A DNA stretch of 9,666 nucleotides from Pelotomaculum_B sp041645005 (GCA_041645005.1 JBAZQW010000069.1:1-9666), one strand, 5' to 3'. Shown: positions 1-7,237, counted from the stretch's first letter. The notes: generated by a model from the sequence alone, not told the origin. A program made the numbers and translations.

Positions 1-440
1 AGTATTTGAGCGGTGCCGAAATACAAAGCCATTTGCCGGTCATACAAGTACGCGGGGTTGTGCAGAGCCAGGGCGCGCTGGACATCCGCAATGGCGGTTG
101 CCCCGTTGGTCCATGGACCCAGCCAGAATGAACCAAAAAGAATCTGGGCGACTGTGGCAACCCACTTTACAGTTACCCAGTTGAACTTGAAAAAGCCCCA
201 GTTGGTAAACAAGGAAAACAAAAGTCCAGTTATCAGCGAACCAAATGCTGCCGGTATAATAATAAAATCATCCAGTAATTTTATAGACACGTTAAAAGCA
301 TACAGTTCGTCTCCGTTGGCGATATTTCCTATAAGCAAGGCCAGGAGCGTCATTGAAAGTCCGGTGCCAATCCAGGCACAGGAGAAAAATATGTGAAACC
401 CTTTAAGCCATGACCTCCCCTTTAGACCTAGCTGTTTCAA
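1..440 (-). CDS. Multi-pass membrane protein of unknown function, C-terminus cut by window edge
   Basis: The minus strand is open without a stop from a TTG at 440 to the window edge, giving 146 residues. I translated it directly. The start LKQLGLKGRSWLKGFHIFF is followed by hydrophobic stretches at about residues 14-38, 56-75 and 85-100. The end reads WTNGATAIADVQRALALHN and then an LYDRQMALYF stretch, which looks like a genuine protein. TTG 440 is chosen because a strong AGGAGGTG (458-451) lies 10 bases upstream and no other start codon follows it in frame. The pattern of helix, WLK..H and W-G resembles small integral membrane families such as DUF2269, but I cannot assign it firmly. It begins 38 bases after the DUF4387 gene on the same strand, so it is probably the third gene of that operon. 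The plus-strand reading frame over the same bases has no protein character. Confidence 0.7.
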   Translation of the reverse strand, partial: MKQLGLKGRSWLKGFHIFFSCAWIGTGLSMTLLALLIGNIANGDELYAFNVSIKLLDDFIIIPAAFGSLITGLLFSLFTNWGFFKFNWVTVKWVATVAQILFGSFWLGPWTNGATAIADVQRALALHNPAYLYDRQMALYFGTAQI

Positions 441-450
441 CTTTTTTACA

Positions 451-458
451 CACCTCCT
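451..458 (-). promoter_or_regulatory. Ribosome-binding site of the membrane protein gene
   Basis: The minus strand reads AGGAGGTG here, close to the full anti-16S consensus. It lies 10 bases before the TTG at 440. It is the main evidence that the minus-strand frame at the left edge is a real gene with a TTG start. Confidence 0.65.
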
Positions 459-478
459 AAAAAAATATTCCCAATATA

Positions 479-802
479 TTATTTCTCAGGCACCTCAATG
501 CTTAAGAGCGGGGCGTGCTGCTGCGCTCCGTACACATCGGTCTCACCAGGGTCTCCTGAAACAAGCGGGCGAACAATGGTAGCCTTAATCGCATTCGCCT
601 GCTCGAACTCCACCAGGTCAATCACTTTATCCACACTTATACCGTAAAGGTCCGCATACAAATCCTTTTTGAAAACGCCGGAACGGCGCGCCAGTTCAAA
701 AAACTCCCGGTTCTTAAAAATTATATCCAGGGTAAGTTCATAGGGACCTGAATTTTTACTGCGGATAACATCCGCAATATCAGTAATCTTAACCTTTTTC
801 AA
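479..802 (-). CDS. DUF4387 family protein (partner of AtuA family)
   Basis: This small soluble protein of about 107 residues has the DUF4387 pattern: an N-terminal ITDIADVIRSKNSGPYELTL stretch and a C-terminal VYGAQQHAPLLSIEV stretch. The family has no established biochemical function. It usually follows, or is fused to, an AtuA/DUF1446 protein, as here. Three starts are possible: GTG 811, ATG 808 and TTG 802. The Shine-Dalgarno sequence AAAGG (815-811) overlaps the stop of the upstream gene. It is only 2 bases from the ATG but 8 bases from the TTG, so I prefer TTG 802, which also fits the usual short N-terminus of the family. The upstream gene stops at 814, so the two are almost certainly co-transcribed and perhaps translationally coupled. 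There are no membrane segments or signal peptide. I am sure of the family and unsure of the exact start. Confidence 0.85.
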   Translation of the reverse strand: MKKVKITDIADVIRSKNSGPYELTLDIIFKNREFFELARRSGVFKKDLYADLYGISVDKVIDLVEFEQANAIKATIVRPLVSGDPGETDVYGAQQHAPLLSIEVPEK

Positions 803-813
803 GTTCATCACCT

Positions 814-2169
814 TTAAATATTGATTATTTCCAGAGGAAAAAGTTCAAACGGGTCATTTACTTCCATGAGGTGGTAGATACTAAAACGGTAAACCTCACC
901 GCCTTTGAAATCCGATGGTGAGTACGGGAAAGCCAGATTCCCCGCTGTGGCTATCCGTCCGGGATAACTGCAGTGAAGCATGGTGGAGCGGGCGAAGCCG
1001 CAGATGGTGTCGGCGATTTCCTGGGTTTCAGCCACAGCTTCAATAACGATTCCCAGTTCATGGGGAACCACGTTCCGCTCCGGCTCCAGCAGGCCCATCA
1101 CACCATTTTTCCCGTAGAATTTAAAATCAAGGAAATAATCATAACCGGCGCCCGCAAAATTATCCCTGGCCCTTTCCTTTACTGTATCAACAACCTGGTC
1201 AATTTCTTTGATCATGACAGGATCACGGCAACCCGCTATGGTTACCGTGCGAAAGCCAGCCTTTTTTACTCCTTCAAGTTTTACAGTGTATTTTTGAGCC
1301 GGCATAAACCTGCTGCCCGTAACCCTCACCCGGCTCTCCGCCGTCTGCTCAAACTTCGCGTTTTTAAGTTCCAGGCAGCCGCCTGGCAGCGGCAGATACA
1401 AGGGGTCTGATTTTTCATACAGGGTATGCGCTGCAACAGAAGTTACAGTACAGCGGCGTGTTGGATTAAGAGGCTCCACTTCAAAATAACCCGCCCCGAT
1501 CCTTCCCAGCAGGCAGTCACTGCCGCTGCCGGGAGTGGCGGCTATAGCCCCACACTCCAAAATCTTCCCCAGGTGAATGGCCGGCCCGGGCCTGAAACCC
1601 TGTCTGACCAGCGGGGCGGCAAAAACTGAGGGATCATAAGCCCGGCCGGCAACAACAACCTGTGCTCCAGCCTCGAGAGCTCCGACAAGCGGCTCAATCC
1701 CCATTTGCCCCACAATTCTAACACTCTGATCCAAATCCTCTTTTGTTAACGGGGGCACTGGCCCCAGTGGCGTTATTTTTCCCATTTCCAGTGCTGCCCT
1801 GACTTTTTCCCGGCCTAATTCAGCATGGATGATGGCTAGCCTGAAATGAAGTCCTTTTTCTCTGGCTATCTCCCTGATCAGTCCGGTATCCCTGTTTAAA
1901 TGCGGCTCTCCCCCACTGCCTCCGGCTGAACCAATCAGGAGCGGGATGTTATTAGCAACAGCCGCTTCCAGGATGATCTCCAGATCCCTCTTGACAGAGT
2001 TGCGATCTGTAAAGGAAATGCCGGCGCCAAGATAATAAGGCCCGGGATCTGTAGATCCCGCGTCTACTGCTATGGCGTGGGGTTTTCTTTTCATGCCTTC
2101 TTTAAAAGAATCCAGGGGGAAGCCATAGCCGAGAATGGCGGTTGGTGACAAAACACGCATTTCACCCAT
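814..2169 (-). CDS. AtuA-family (DUF1446) protein
   Basis: This protein of 451 residues matches the AtuA/DUF1446 family, named after a Pseudomonas gene cluster for acyclic terpene (citronellol/geraniol) degradation. The reaction catalysed by AtuA itself is unknown. Visible family features are DAGSTDPGP at residues 36-44, a glycine-rich GSAGGSGGEPH loop at about 80-90, and VVAGRAYDPSVFAAP near the middle. The protein looks cytosolic, with no signal peptide or membrane helix. The start is ATG 2169, supported by AAGGAGGT 9 bases upstream. The stop is immediately followed by the DUF4387 gene. None of the other terpene genes (acyl-CoA carboxylase, acyl-CoA dehydrogenase, enoyl-CoA hydratase) is in the window, so the name should not be read as a pathway. 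In anaerobic Firmicutes the substrate is unknown, so a gene symbol would mislead. Confidence 0.85.
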   Translation of the reverse strand: MGEMRVLSPTAILGYGFPLDSFKEGMKRKPHAIAVDAGSTDPGPYYLGAGISFTDRNSVKRDLEIILEAAVANNIPLLIGSAGGSGGEPHLNRDTGLIREIAREKGLHFRLAIIHAELGREKVRAALEMGKITPLGPVPPLTKEDLDQSVRIVGQMGIEPLVGALEAGAQVVVAGRAYDPSVFAAPLVRQGFRPGPAIHLGKILECGAIAATPGSGSDCLLGRIGAGYFEVEPLNPTRRCTVTSVAAHTLYEKSDPLYLPLPGGCLELKNAKFEQTAESRVRVTGSRFMPAQKYTVKLEGVKKAGFRTVTIAGCRDPVMIKEIDQVVDTVKERARDNFAGAGYDYFLDFKFYGKNGVMGLLEPERNVVPHELGIVIEAVAETQEIADTICGFARSTMLHCSYPGRIATAGNLAFPYSPSDFKGGEVYRFSIYHLMEVNDPFELFPLEIINI

Positions 2170-2177
2170 CTCCCAAG

Positions 2178-2185
2178 ACCTCCTT
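2178..2185 (-). promoter_or_regulatory. Ribosome-binding site of the AtuA-family gene
   Basis: The minus strand reads AAGGAGGT, ending 8 to 9 bases before the ATG at 2169. It fixes that ATG as the start rather than the internal ATG three codons later. Confidence 0.7.
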
Positions 2186-2267
2186 TTTCCTTGCCTACCG
2201 CATCACTGCTGCTTTAAAATAATTCTAAAATCCTTCCCCGGTTTTCTGGGTAAAATAACAGTGGATT

Positions 2268-2298
2268 TTGACAGTCAGGTGCAGGATAAATCTTTATA
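2268..2298 (+). promoter_or_regulatory. Possible promoter of the phosphoglycerate mutase gene (weak)
   Basis: A perfect TTGACA lies at 2268-2273 in the AT-rich gap before the plus-strand gene at 2344. No good -10 sits at the ideal distance: TCTTTA is at 17 bases, TTTATA at 19 and TATAGC at 21. The -35 is convincing alone and the whole promoter is tentative. The gap also lies upstream of the divergent AtuA-family gene, for which I saw no clear promoter. Confidence 0.3.
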
Positions 2299-2343
2299 GC
2301 AGAAGAATACCATTTTTAAAAGATTTTTTAAAGGGAGAAAGCT

Positions 2344-3546
2344 ATGAAATATGTAGTTTTACTTAGCGATGGTATGTCTGATTATAAAATTGATAAACTT
2401 GGCGGACAAACACCTCTTGCCTATGCCAGAACTCCCAATATGGACTTTTTGGCCTCCAAAGGTGAAATTGGCATTGCTGCTACCGTACCTGACGGATTTC
2501 CGCCCGGTAGCGATGTAGCCAACCTTTCAGTAATGGGCTACGACCCTAAAAAGTACTACTCGGGACGCTCTCCTTTGGAAGCGGTGAGTATGGGAGTTGA
2601 ACTCGCAGACAGCGACGTTGCCTTCCGCTGCAATCTTGTCACTCTTTCCGGTGAGGATAAATACGAAGAAAAATCCATGGTAGATTACAGCGCCGACGAG
2701 ATAACCACCCCCGAGGCGGGAGAATTGATTAGAGGAGTAAATGAGCAGCTCGGCGGGAATGGTCTGGTTTTCCACACCGGGTTCCGCTTCAGGCACCTTC
2801 TGGTCTGGCAAGGCGGCCCGGACGGGATGAAGCTCACGCCCCCACACGATATTTCAGGGCGGGTGATAGGAGAATACCTGCCGGGTGGAGATGGTGGCGA
2901 TATTTTATTTGAATTGATGAAAGAAAGCAATAGCATTTTGGCCGGTCACCCGGTGAATTTGGCCAGAATCAAGCAGGGGCTTAGGCCCGCGAATTCGGTC
3001 TGGTTCTGGGGTCAGGGCAGGAAACCGGCATTGCCTAAATATTTCGACAAGTACGGTCTCACGGGCTCTGTCATCTCTGCTGTTGACCTGATCAAGGGGA
3101 TCGGTATCTGTGCGGGCCTTGACATAGTGCAAGTAGAAGATGTGACAGGTACGGTCGATACCAACTTCAAAGGCAAGGTTGCAGCCGCCTTAAAAGAGCT
3201 GGACGACGGGAAGGACTTCGTTTACGTCCATGTCGAAGCGCCGGACGCCGCTTCGCACAGGGGGGAAACCCAAACCAAGATCAGGGCCATTGAAATGGTA
3301 GACGAAATGCTTGGCTTATTGTTGGCAGGCCTGGAGCAATATGGCCGCTTCAAGATCATGCTCCTGCCGGACCATTTTACCCCACTCAGCACTATGACTC
3401 ACTGGGACGGACCTGTGCCTTTTGCCATTTACACCAAAGGTTCCGAAAAAAACAACAAAAACGCGGCCTACACTGAAGAGGCCGCGGCTGGCAGTGGTCT
3501 TTTTTTCGATGGTTATAAATTGATGGATTATTTTATAGGAGCCTGA
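2344..3546 (+). CDS. apgM: ApgM-type cofactor-independent phosphoglycerate mutase (proposed homoserine kinase subgroup)
   Basis: This 400-residue alkaline phosphatase superfamily enzyme is of the archaeal-type, 2,3-bisphosphoglycerate-independent phosphoglycerate mutase family, which interconverts 3- and 2-phosphoglycerate in glycolysis and gluconeogenesis. The expected metal and phosphoryl-transfer residues are visible: D9 (LLSDGMSD), S56 as the likely nucleophile in PPGSDVANLS, D301 and H305 (EAPDAASH), D343 and H344 (PDHF), and H353 (MTHWDGP). The length is normal for the family. The start ATG follows AAAGGGAGA by about 7 bases. The gene converges on the lysC end of hom-thrB-lysC. Bacterial members about this long that cluster with threonine genes have been proposed as homoserine kinases (TIGR02535), without proof I can cite from sequence. 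The fold is certain; the substrate is not. All catalytic metal ligands are present, so it is not a decayed copy. Confidence 0.9.
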   Translation: MKYVVLLSDGMSDYKIDKLGGQTPLAYARTPNMDFLASKGEIGIAATVPDGFPPGSDVANLSVMGYDPKKYYSGRSPLEAVSMGVELADSDVAFRCNLVTLSGEDKYEEKSMVDYSADEITTPEAGELIRGVNEQLGGNGLVFHTGFRFRHLLVWQGGPDGMKLTPPHDISGRVIGEYLPGGDGGDILFELMKESNSILAGHPVNLARIKQGLRPANSVWFWGQGRKPALPKYFDKYGLTGSVISAVDLIKGIGICAGLDIVQVEDVTGTVDTNFKGKVAAALKELDDGKDFVYVHVEAPDAASHRGETQTKIRAIEMVDEMLGLLLAGLEQYGRFKIMLLPDHFTPLSTMTHWDGPVPFAIYTKGSEKNNKNAAYTEEAAAGSGLFFDGYKLMDYFIGA

Positions 3547-3565
3547 TTTCCCTGTTCGTTCCGTT

Positions 3566-3583
3566 GTTCGATTGAAATCGAAC
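3566..3583 (+). terminator. Hairpin after the phosphoglycerate mutase gene
   Basis: GTTCGAT and ATCGAAC pair perfectly (7 bp) around a TGAA loop, 20 bases after the stop codon. The 3' side reads CTACCATTTTTATCC, so the T-run is displaced by 6 bases and weak. It may be the first of two tandem terminators or a bidirectional barrier between the convergent genes. Confidence 0.4.
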
Positions 3584-3607
3584 CTACCATTTTTATCCTT
3601 TAAGCTG

Positions 3608-3640
3608 GTGCTGCGTTAGCAGCATTAGTTTTTTTATTTT
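3608..3640 (+). terminator. Intrinsic terminator of the phosphoglycerate mutase gene
   Basis: GTGCTGC (3608-3614) pairs with GCAGCAT (3619-3625), with one G-T wobble and a GTTA loop. A T-rich tract TTTTTTTATTTT begins three bases later. This is a typical rho-independent terminator in the plus direction. In the minus direction the bases after the stem are not T-rich, so it does not obviously terminate lysC. Confidence 0.75.
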
Positions 3641-3651
3641 CTTACTCAACT

Positions 3652-4872
3652 TTAACTGTGTTCAGCCAGGTTAAATTTCTTATGCAGGGCACTGACCGCC
3701 TTAACAGAGTCCTCAACCTTGATAATACAGGACACCTTGATTTCAGAGGTGCTGATCATCTCCAAATTGATCCCTTCCCTGAAAAGGGCTTCGAACATTT
3801 CCGCCGCCACACCGGGGTTGCTGACCATACCGGCGCCTACAATGGAGACCTTGGCCACACCGTCACCGTAGGTGAAACCGTCAGCTCCCAATACCGGCTG
3901 CAGCTTCTCAACAACCTCCAGCGCTTTTTTCAAGTCTCCTTTGGAGCAGGTGAAGGAGATATCGTTCCTTTCGTCGCGCATAGCGCTTTGAATGATCATG
4001 TCAACATTGATTTTCTCGTCCGCCAGGGCTTTAAATAAGGTATGGGCAATGCCCGGCCTGTCCATAACATTAAAAAGGCCTATTTTGGCGACATTGCTGT
4101 CGCAAACCACTCCGGTTACAACAAGCGATTTTTCTATTTCTTCCACCTCCCTTACCACAGTCCCGGGATTTTGATTAAAACTTGAACGCACGTGCAGCGG
4201 CATTTTATACTTCATGGCCAATTCCACGGCGCGGGGGTGCAGCACCGCGGCGCCTAAATTGGCCAATTCCAGCATTTCCTCATAAGCAATCACAGCCAGC
4301 TTGCGCGCGTCCGGGACAACGCGCGGGTCAGTGGTATAGACCCCGTCAACATCGGTATATATTTCACAGAGATCGGCGTTTAAAGCGACAGCCACTGCTA
4401 CAGCGGTGGTATCGGAGCCGCCCCGGCCCAAGGTGGTAATATTGTTGTTCACCTGGTCGATACCCTGAAAACCTGCCACCACCACTATCTTGCCATGGGC
4501 TAGTTCTTCCTTAATCCGGGCGGTGTCGATATTGGTTATTCTAGCTTTGGTGTGAGCGCTGTCTGTATGGACCCCCGCCTGGGCGCCTGTCAAAGAAATA
4601 ACTGGTTCTCCAAGGTCCCTTATGGCCATAGCTAAAAGCGCTACGGAAACCTGCTCCCCGGTAGATAAAATCACATCCATTTCCCTGTCTGTTGGAGAAT
4701 CGGTTATTTCTTTAACCAGACTGACCAGGTCGTCAGTGGTATCCCCCATGGCTGATACGGTCACCACAATATGATGGCCTTCGCTCCTGACCCCAGCAAC
4801 CCGCCGGGCGATATTATGAATCCGCTTGGCATTGGCAACCGAACTGCCGCCATATTTCTGGACCACAAGCAT
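3652..4872 (-). CDS. lysC: Aspartate kinase with C-terminal ACT domains
   Basis: This enzyme phosphorylates aspartate to 4-aspartyl phosphate, the entry step to lysine, threonine, methionine and diaminopimelate. The catalytic domain shows KYGGSS at residues 6-11, TGEQ at 71-74 (conserved E73) and TTLGRGGSDTT at 146-156. Two ACT domains follow from about residue 260, including VMDRPGIAHTLF and VGAGMVSNPGVAAEMF, which bind feedback amino acids. Its 406 residues match the Bacillus/Corynebacterium type that also makes a shorter beta subunit from an internal start; a candidate is V243. ATG 4872 gives the normal N-terminus, although its Shine-Dalgarno match is poor. It is the third gene after hom and thrB, 116 bases beyond thrB. 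That gap holds tandem repeats and no clear promoter. I saw no lysine riboswitch upstream. Confidence 0.97.
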   Translation of the reverse strand: MLVVQKYGGSSVANAKRIHNIARRVAGVRSEGHHIVVTVSAMGDTTDDLVSLVKEITDSPTDREMDVILSTGEQVSVALLAMAIRDLGEPVISLTGAQAGVHTDSAHTKARITNIDTARIKEELAHGKIVVVAGFQGIDQVNNNITTLGRGGSDTTAVAVAVALNADLCEIYTDVDGVYTTDPRVVPDARKLAVIAYEEMLELANLGAAVLHPRAVELAMKYKMPLHVRSSFNQNPGTVVREVEEIEKSLVVTGVVCDSNVAKIGLFNVMDRPGIAHTLFKALADEKINVDMIIQSAMRDERNDISFTCSKGDLKKALEVVEKLQPVLGADGFTYGDGVAKVSIVGAGMVSNPGVAAEMFEALFREGINLEMISTSEIKVSCIIKVEDSVKAVSALHKKFNLAEHS

Positions 4873-4942
4873 TTTTTACAATCGCCTGCCTTTATTGACT
4901 TTCACCTTAACTAAACTGCTAACCAGTTACTAAACCTTGTTC

Positions 4943-4977
4943 ATTCTGAATTCTGAATTCTGTATTCTGTATTCTGA
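4943..4977. repeat. Five-copy 7-bp tandem repeat between thrB and lysC
   Basis: Five exact-length heptads follow each other without a gap: ATTCTGA, ATTCTGA, ATTCTGT, ATTCTGT, ATTCTGA. Only the seventh base varies. Imperfect relatives (CTTCTAA, then ATTCTAC) continue toward 4991. The array fills the spacer just after the thrB stop codon and before lysC. Its role is unknown; slippage-prone intergenic filler or a protein-binding array are both possible. Confidence 0.85.
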
Positions 4978-4988
4978 CTTCTAATATT

Positions 4989-5894
4989 CTACTTCACTTC
5001 AAGAGCCCTGGCTCCGATCGGGCTGGGTTTAAGCACCATCACCCTGGATTTCACACCGTTTTGCCGGAAGGTCTCACCCATAACCCTGGCGATTAGTTCG
5101 AAGTTTGAATCGGCAAAAGCGATCACCGAAGGTCCCGCGCCGCTTAACGTAACACCCCGGGCGCCGGCGAGTTTTGCCGCCGCGAGTACCTTTTTTAAGC
5201 CCGGTATTAAGGGCGAACGGAAAGACTGGTGGAGCCTGTCCTCCATCGCCACGCCTAAAAGCCCCAGATCTCCCTGCTGCAGTGCCGCCACGAGCAAAGC
5301 CACCCGACCAACATTGAAAGCAGCGTCTTGAAAAGGTACCTGGGCTGGTATAACTTCCCTTGAGGTTTTGGTGATCAGCGCAAAATCAGGCACCGCCACC
5401 ACACATTTTAATCCGTTGGGCGGTTCGATTTTCAAATATTTTATCTCTCCGTCCGCCTGCACCGAAACAACAATGCCACCCAACATAGCAGGCACCACGT
5501 TATCCGGGTGACCTTCGATGGAACCGGCTATGTTGATCAGCTCTCTAACCGAAAGCTTGCCGCCGGTCAGCAGATTTGCTGCTATTACGCCGCCCACTAT
5601 TGCCGATGTGCTGCTCCCCAGACCACGGGCGACAGGGATTTGATTCAACAATCGCAGCCTTAAGCCCGACATCGCAAAACCAACATGCTGGAAAAGACAG
5701 CGGGCAGCCTGAAACACCAGGTTGCTCTCGTCCCTGGGAATGTCCGCCGTCCCCTCGCCGCTTACTTCTATGGTCAGCCCGCGGGAGGTTGGAACCATTT
5801 CGATCACGTTATGAAGTTCCAGCGCCATCCCAAGGCAGTCAAAACCCGGACCAAGGTTTGCCGTTGTAGCCGGCACCTGTACTCGGATTATCAC
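4989..5894 (-). CDS. thrB: Homoserine kinase (GHMP family)
   Basis: This enzyme transfers phosphate from ATP to homoserine, giving O-phosphohomoserine for threonine synthase. Its 301 residues are the usual length. The GHMP motifs are present: VPATTANLGPGFDCLG at residues 7-22, the ATP-binding PVARGLGSSTSAI loop at 87-99, and the C-terminal GARGVTLSGAGPSVIAF. The ATP loop reads SSTSA where SSAAA or SSSAA is more common, a conservative change. The start is GTG 5894, supported by GGGGGA 6 bases upstream; no better start lies in frame. It begins 42 bases after hom on the same strand, so they are co-transcribed. The enzyme is cytosolic. Threonine synthase (thrC) is not in the window. Confidence 0.96.
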   Translation of the reverse strand: MIIRVQVPATTANLGPGFDCLGMALELHNVIEMVPTSRGLTIEVSGEGTADIPRDESNLVFQAARCLFQHVGFAMSGLRLRLLNQIPVARGLGSSTSAIVGGVIAANLLTGGKLSVRELINIAGSIEGHPDNVVPAMLGGIVVSVQADGEIKYLKIEPPNGLKCVVAVPDFALITKTSREVIPAQVPFQDAAFNVGRVALLVAALQQGDLGLLGVAMEDRLHQSFRSPLIPGLKKVLAAAKLAGARGVTLSGAGPSVIAFADSNFELIARVMGETFRQNGVKSRVMVLKPSPIGARALEVK

Positions 5895-5936
5895 AGGCAG
5901 TCCCCCTGCATCTTCATGAATTGAAAGATCAGGACG

Positions 5937-7229
5937 TTATTCTCCTTCAACCCTGATCACGTTGGAAACTTCATTTACCACAGGCAGTTCTTTTATTTCT
6001 AAAAGAGCATCCTGCAGGTTTTTTTCAAGCACTTTATGGGTGACCAGAACCAGTTGAGCAAAATCACCTGCGGTTTGCTGAATGACTGAAGCCAGACTCA
6101 CTTCATACTTTCCAAAAATGAAGGCTATGCTTGCCAGTACGCCCGGCTTGTCAGCCACATTAATGCGTATGTAATACTTGGCTATAGTGAAGCCCATCGG
6201 CTTGATCGGCTTTTCCTCAAAACAGGTACAGCTGATCATCCCGGGCACGTTTCTAACCAGGTTTCGCGAAGCGTTCATCACATCGGCCACCACAGCACTC
6301 GCAGTGGGAAGCTCACCCGCCCCACGGCCGTAAAACATCACGTCACCCACAGCGTCACCAGTAACGAAGATGGCGTTATATACATCATTCACAGATGCCA
6401 GGGGGTGATTTTTCGGCAGCAGCGCCGGATGCACCCGCACCTCAACACCGTCACTGCTCTCCCTGGCTATGGCAAGTAGTTTCACCACATAGTTGAGATT
6501 GGCGGCGTACGCTATATCTTCGGCGGTAACGCGGGTAATTCCTTCTACATAGACCTGATCCAGGCGCAGCCTGGTATTAAAAGCGATTGACGCCAGGATT
6601 GTCAGCTTGCGCGCGGCATCATAGCCCTCAACATCAGAGCTGGGGTCAGCTTCCGCGTAACCCAGGGACTGGGCCTCGTGCAGCGCTTCCTGAAAACCGA
6701 GCCCTTCCTTGCTCATCCTGGACAGCATATAATTGGTGGTGCCGTTGATGATGCCGATTAACTGCGTGATTCTATTGGCGGCCAGGCATTCCTTGAGAGG
6801 CTTGATAATGGGGATTCCACCCGCCACACTGGCTTCAAAAAACAAATCCCGGCCGCTTAAATCAGCCGCTTCAAAGAGTCTTTTCCCGTGCAGGGCGATC
6901 ATATCCTTGTTGGCGGTAACCAGGCTTTTCCCACTTTCCAGCGCCCGCAGGGCATATTCCAGCGCCTGGTCCACCCCGCCCAGCACCTCAACAATAATGT
7001 CGATTTCAGGGTCATCAAGAAGATCACTGATATTTGTGGTCAACAGCCCTTTATTAAGCGCCATGCCGCGGTCCTTTGAAATATCCCGCACCAGGATTCT
7101 TTTTATAACAATGGGCACTCCGACTTTTTGTTCAATGCCCGCTTTGTTGTCATTCAGAATGCGGTAGACACCGCGCCCGACGGTACCCATGCCCAGTAGG
7201 CCAACGCCAATTTCTTTTTTAGCAGCCAC
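5937..7229 (-). CDS. hom: Homoserine dehydrogenase with C-terminal ACT domain
   Basis: This enzyme reduces aspartate 4-semialdehyde to homoserine with NAD(P)H, the branch point toward threonine and methionine. Residues 8-18 form the dinucleotide-binding GVGLLGMGTVG. TANKD (K108), GGIPIIKPL (138-145), INGTTNYML (161-169) and EADPSSDVEGYDAARKL (193-209) are the substrate-binding and catalytic signatures. Residues about 353-430 are an ACT domain (INVADKPGVLASIAF), expected to sense threonine. The frame is open upstream to an ATG at 7343, but I use GTG 7229. It follows AAAGGAGG by 8 bases, gives the usual 430 residues, and the added 38 residues would overlap the -10 and -35 boxes of the likely promoter. 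It is the first gene of hom-thrB-lysC. Confidence 0.96.
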   Translation of the reverse strand: MAAKKEIGVGLLGMGTVGRGVYRILNDNKAGIEQKVGVPIVIKRILVRDISKDRGMALNKGLLTTNISDLLDDPEIDIIVEVLGGVDQALEYALRALESGKSLVTANKDMIALHGKRLFEAADLSGRDLFFEASVAGGIPIIKPLKECLAANRITQLIGIINGTTNYMLSRMSKEGLGFQEALHEAQSLGYAEADPSSDVEGYDAARKLTILASIAFNTRLRLDQVYVEGITRVTAEDIAYAANLNYVVKLLAIARESSDGVEVRVHPALLPKNHPLASVNDVYNAIFVTGDAVGDVMFYGRGAGELPTASAVVADVMNASRNLVRNVPGMISCTCFEEKPIKPMGFTIAKYYIRINVADKPGVLASIAFIFGKYEVSLASVIQQTAGDFAQLVLVTHKVLEKNLQDALLEIKELPVVNEVSNVIRVEGE

Positions 7230-7237
7230 TTGGCTTT

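Noticed and set aside
125..145. Apparent frameshift in the minus-strand membrane gene
   Set aside because: A first reading with six T's broke the frame; the run has five, and the frame is continuous from 440 to the edge.
13..396. Plus-strand frame of 127 codons at the left edge
   Set aside because: The minus strand over the same bases encodes a membrane protein with a strong ribosome-binding site and family-like sequence; the plus reading is low-complexity and lacks a site.
973..1629. Plus-strand frames opposite the AtuA-family gene
   Set aside because: They are antisense shadows of a clear family member, with no ribosome-binding site and no recognisable domain.
2527..3132. Minus-strand frames opposite the phosphoglycerate mutase gene
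   Set aside because: They are shadows of a gene with complete catalytic residues.
4943..4977. CRISPR array
   Set aside because: The units are 7 bases long and contiguous, with no spacers and no cas genes.
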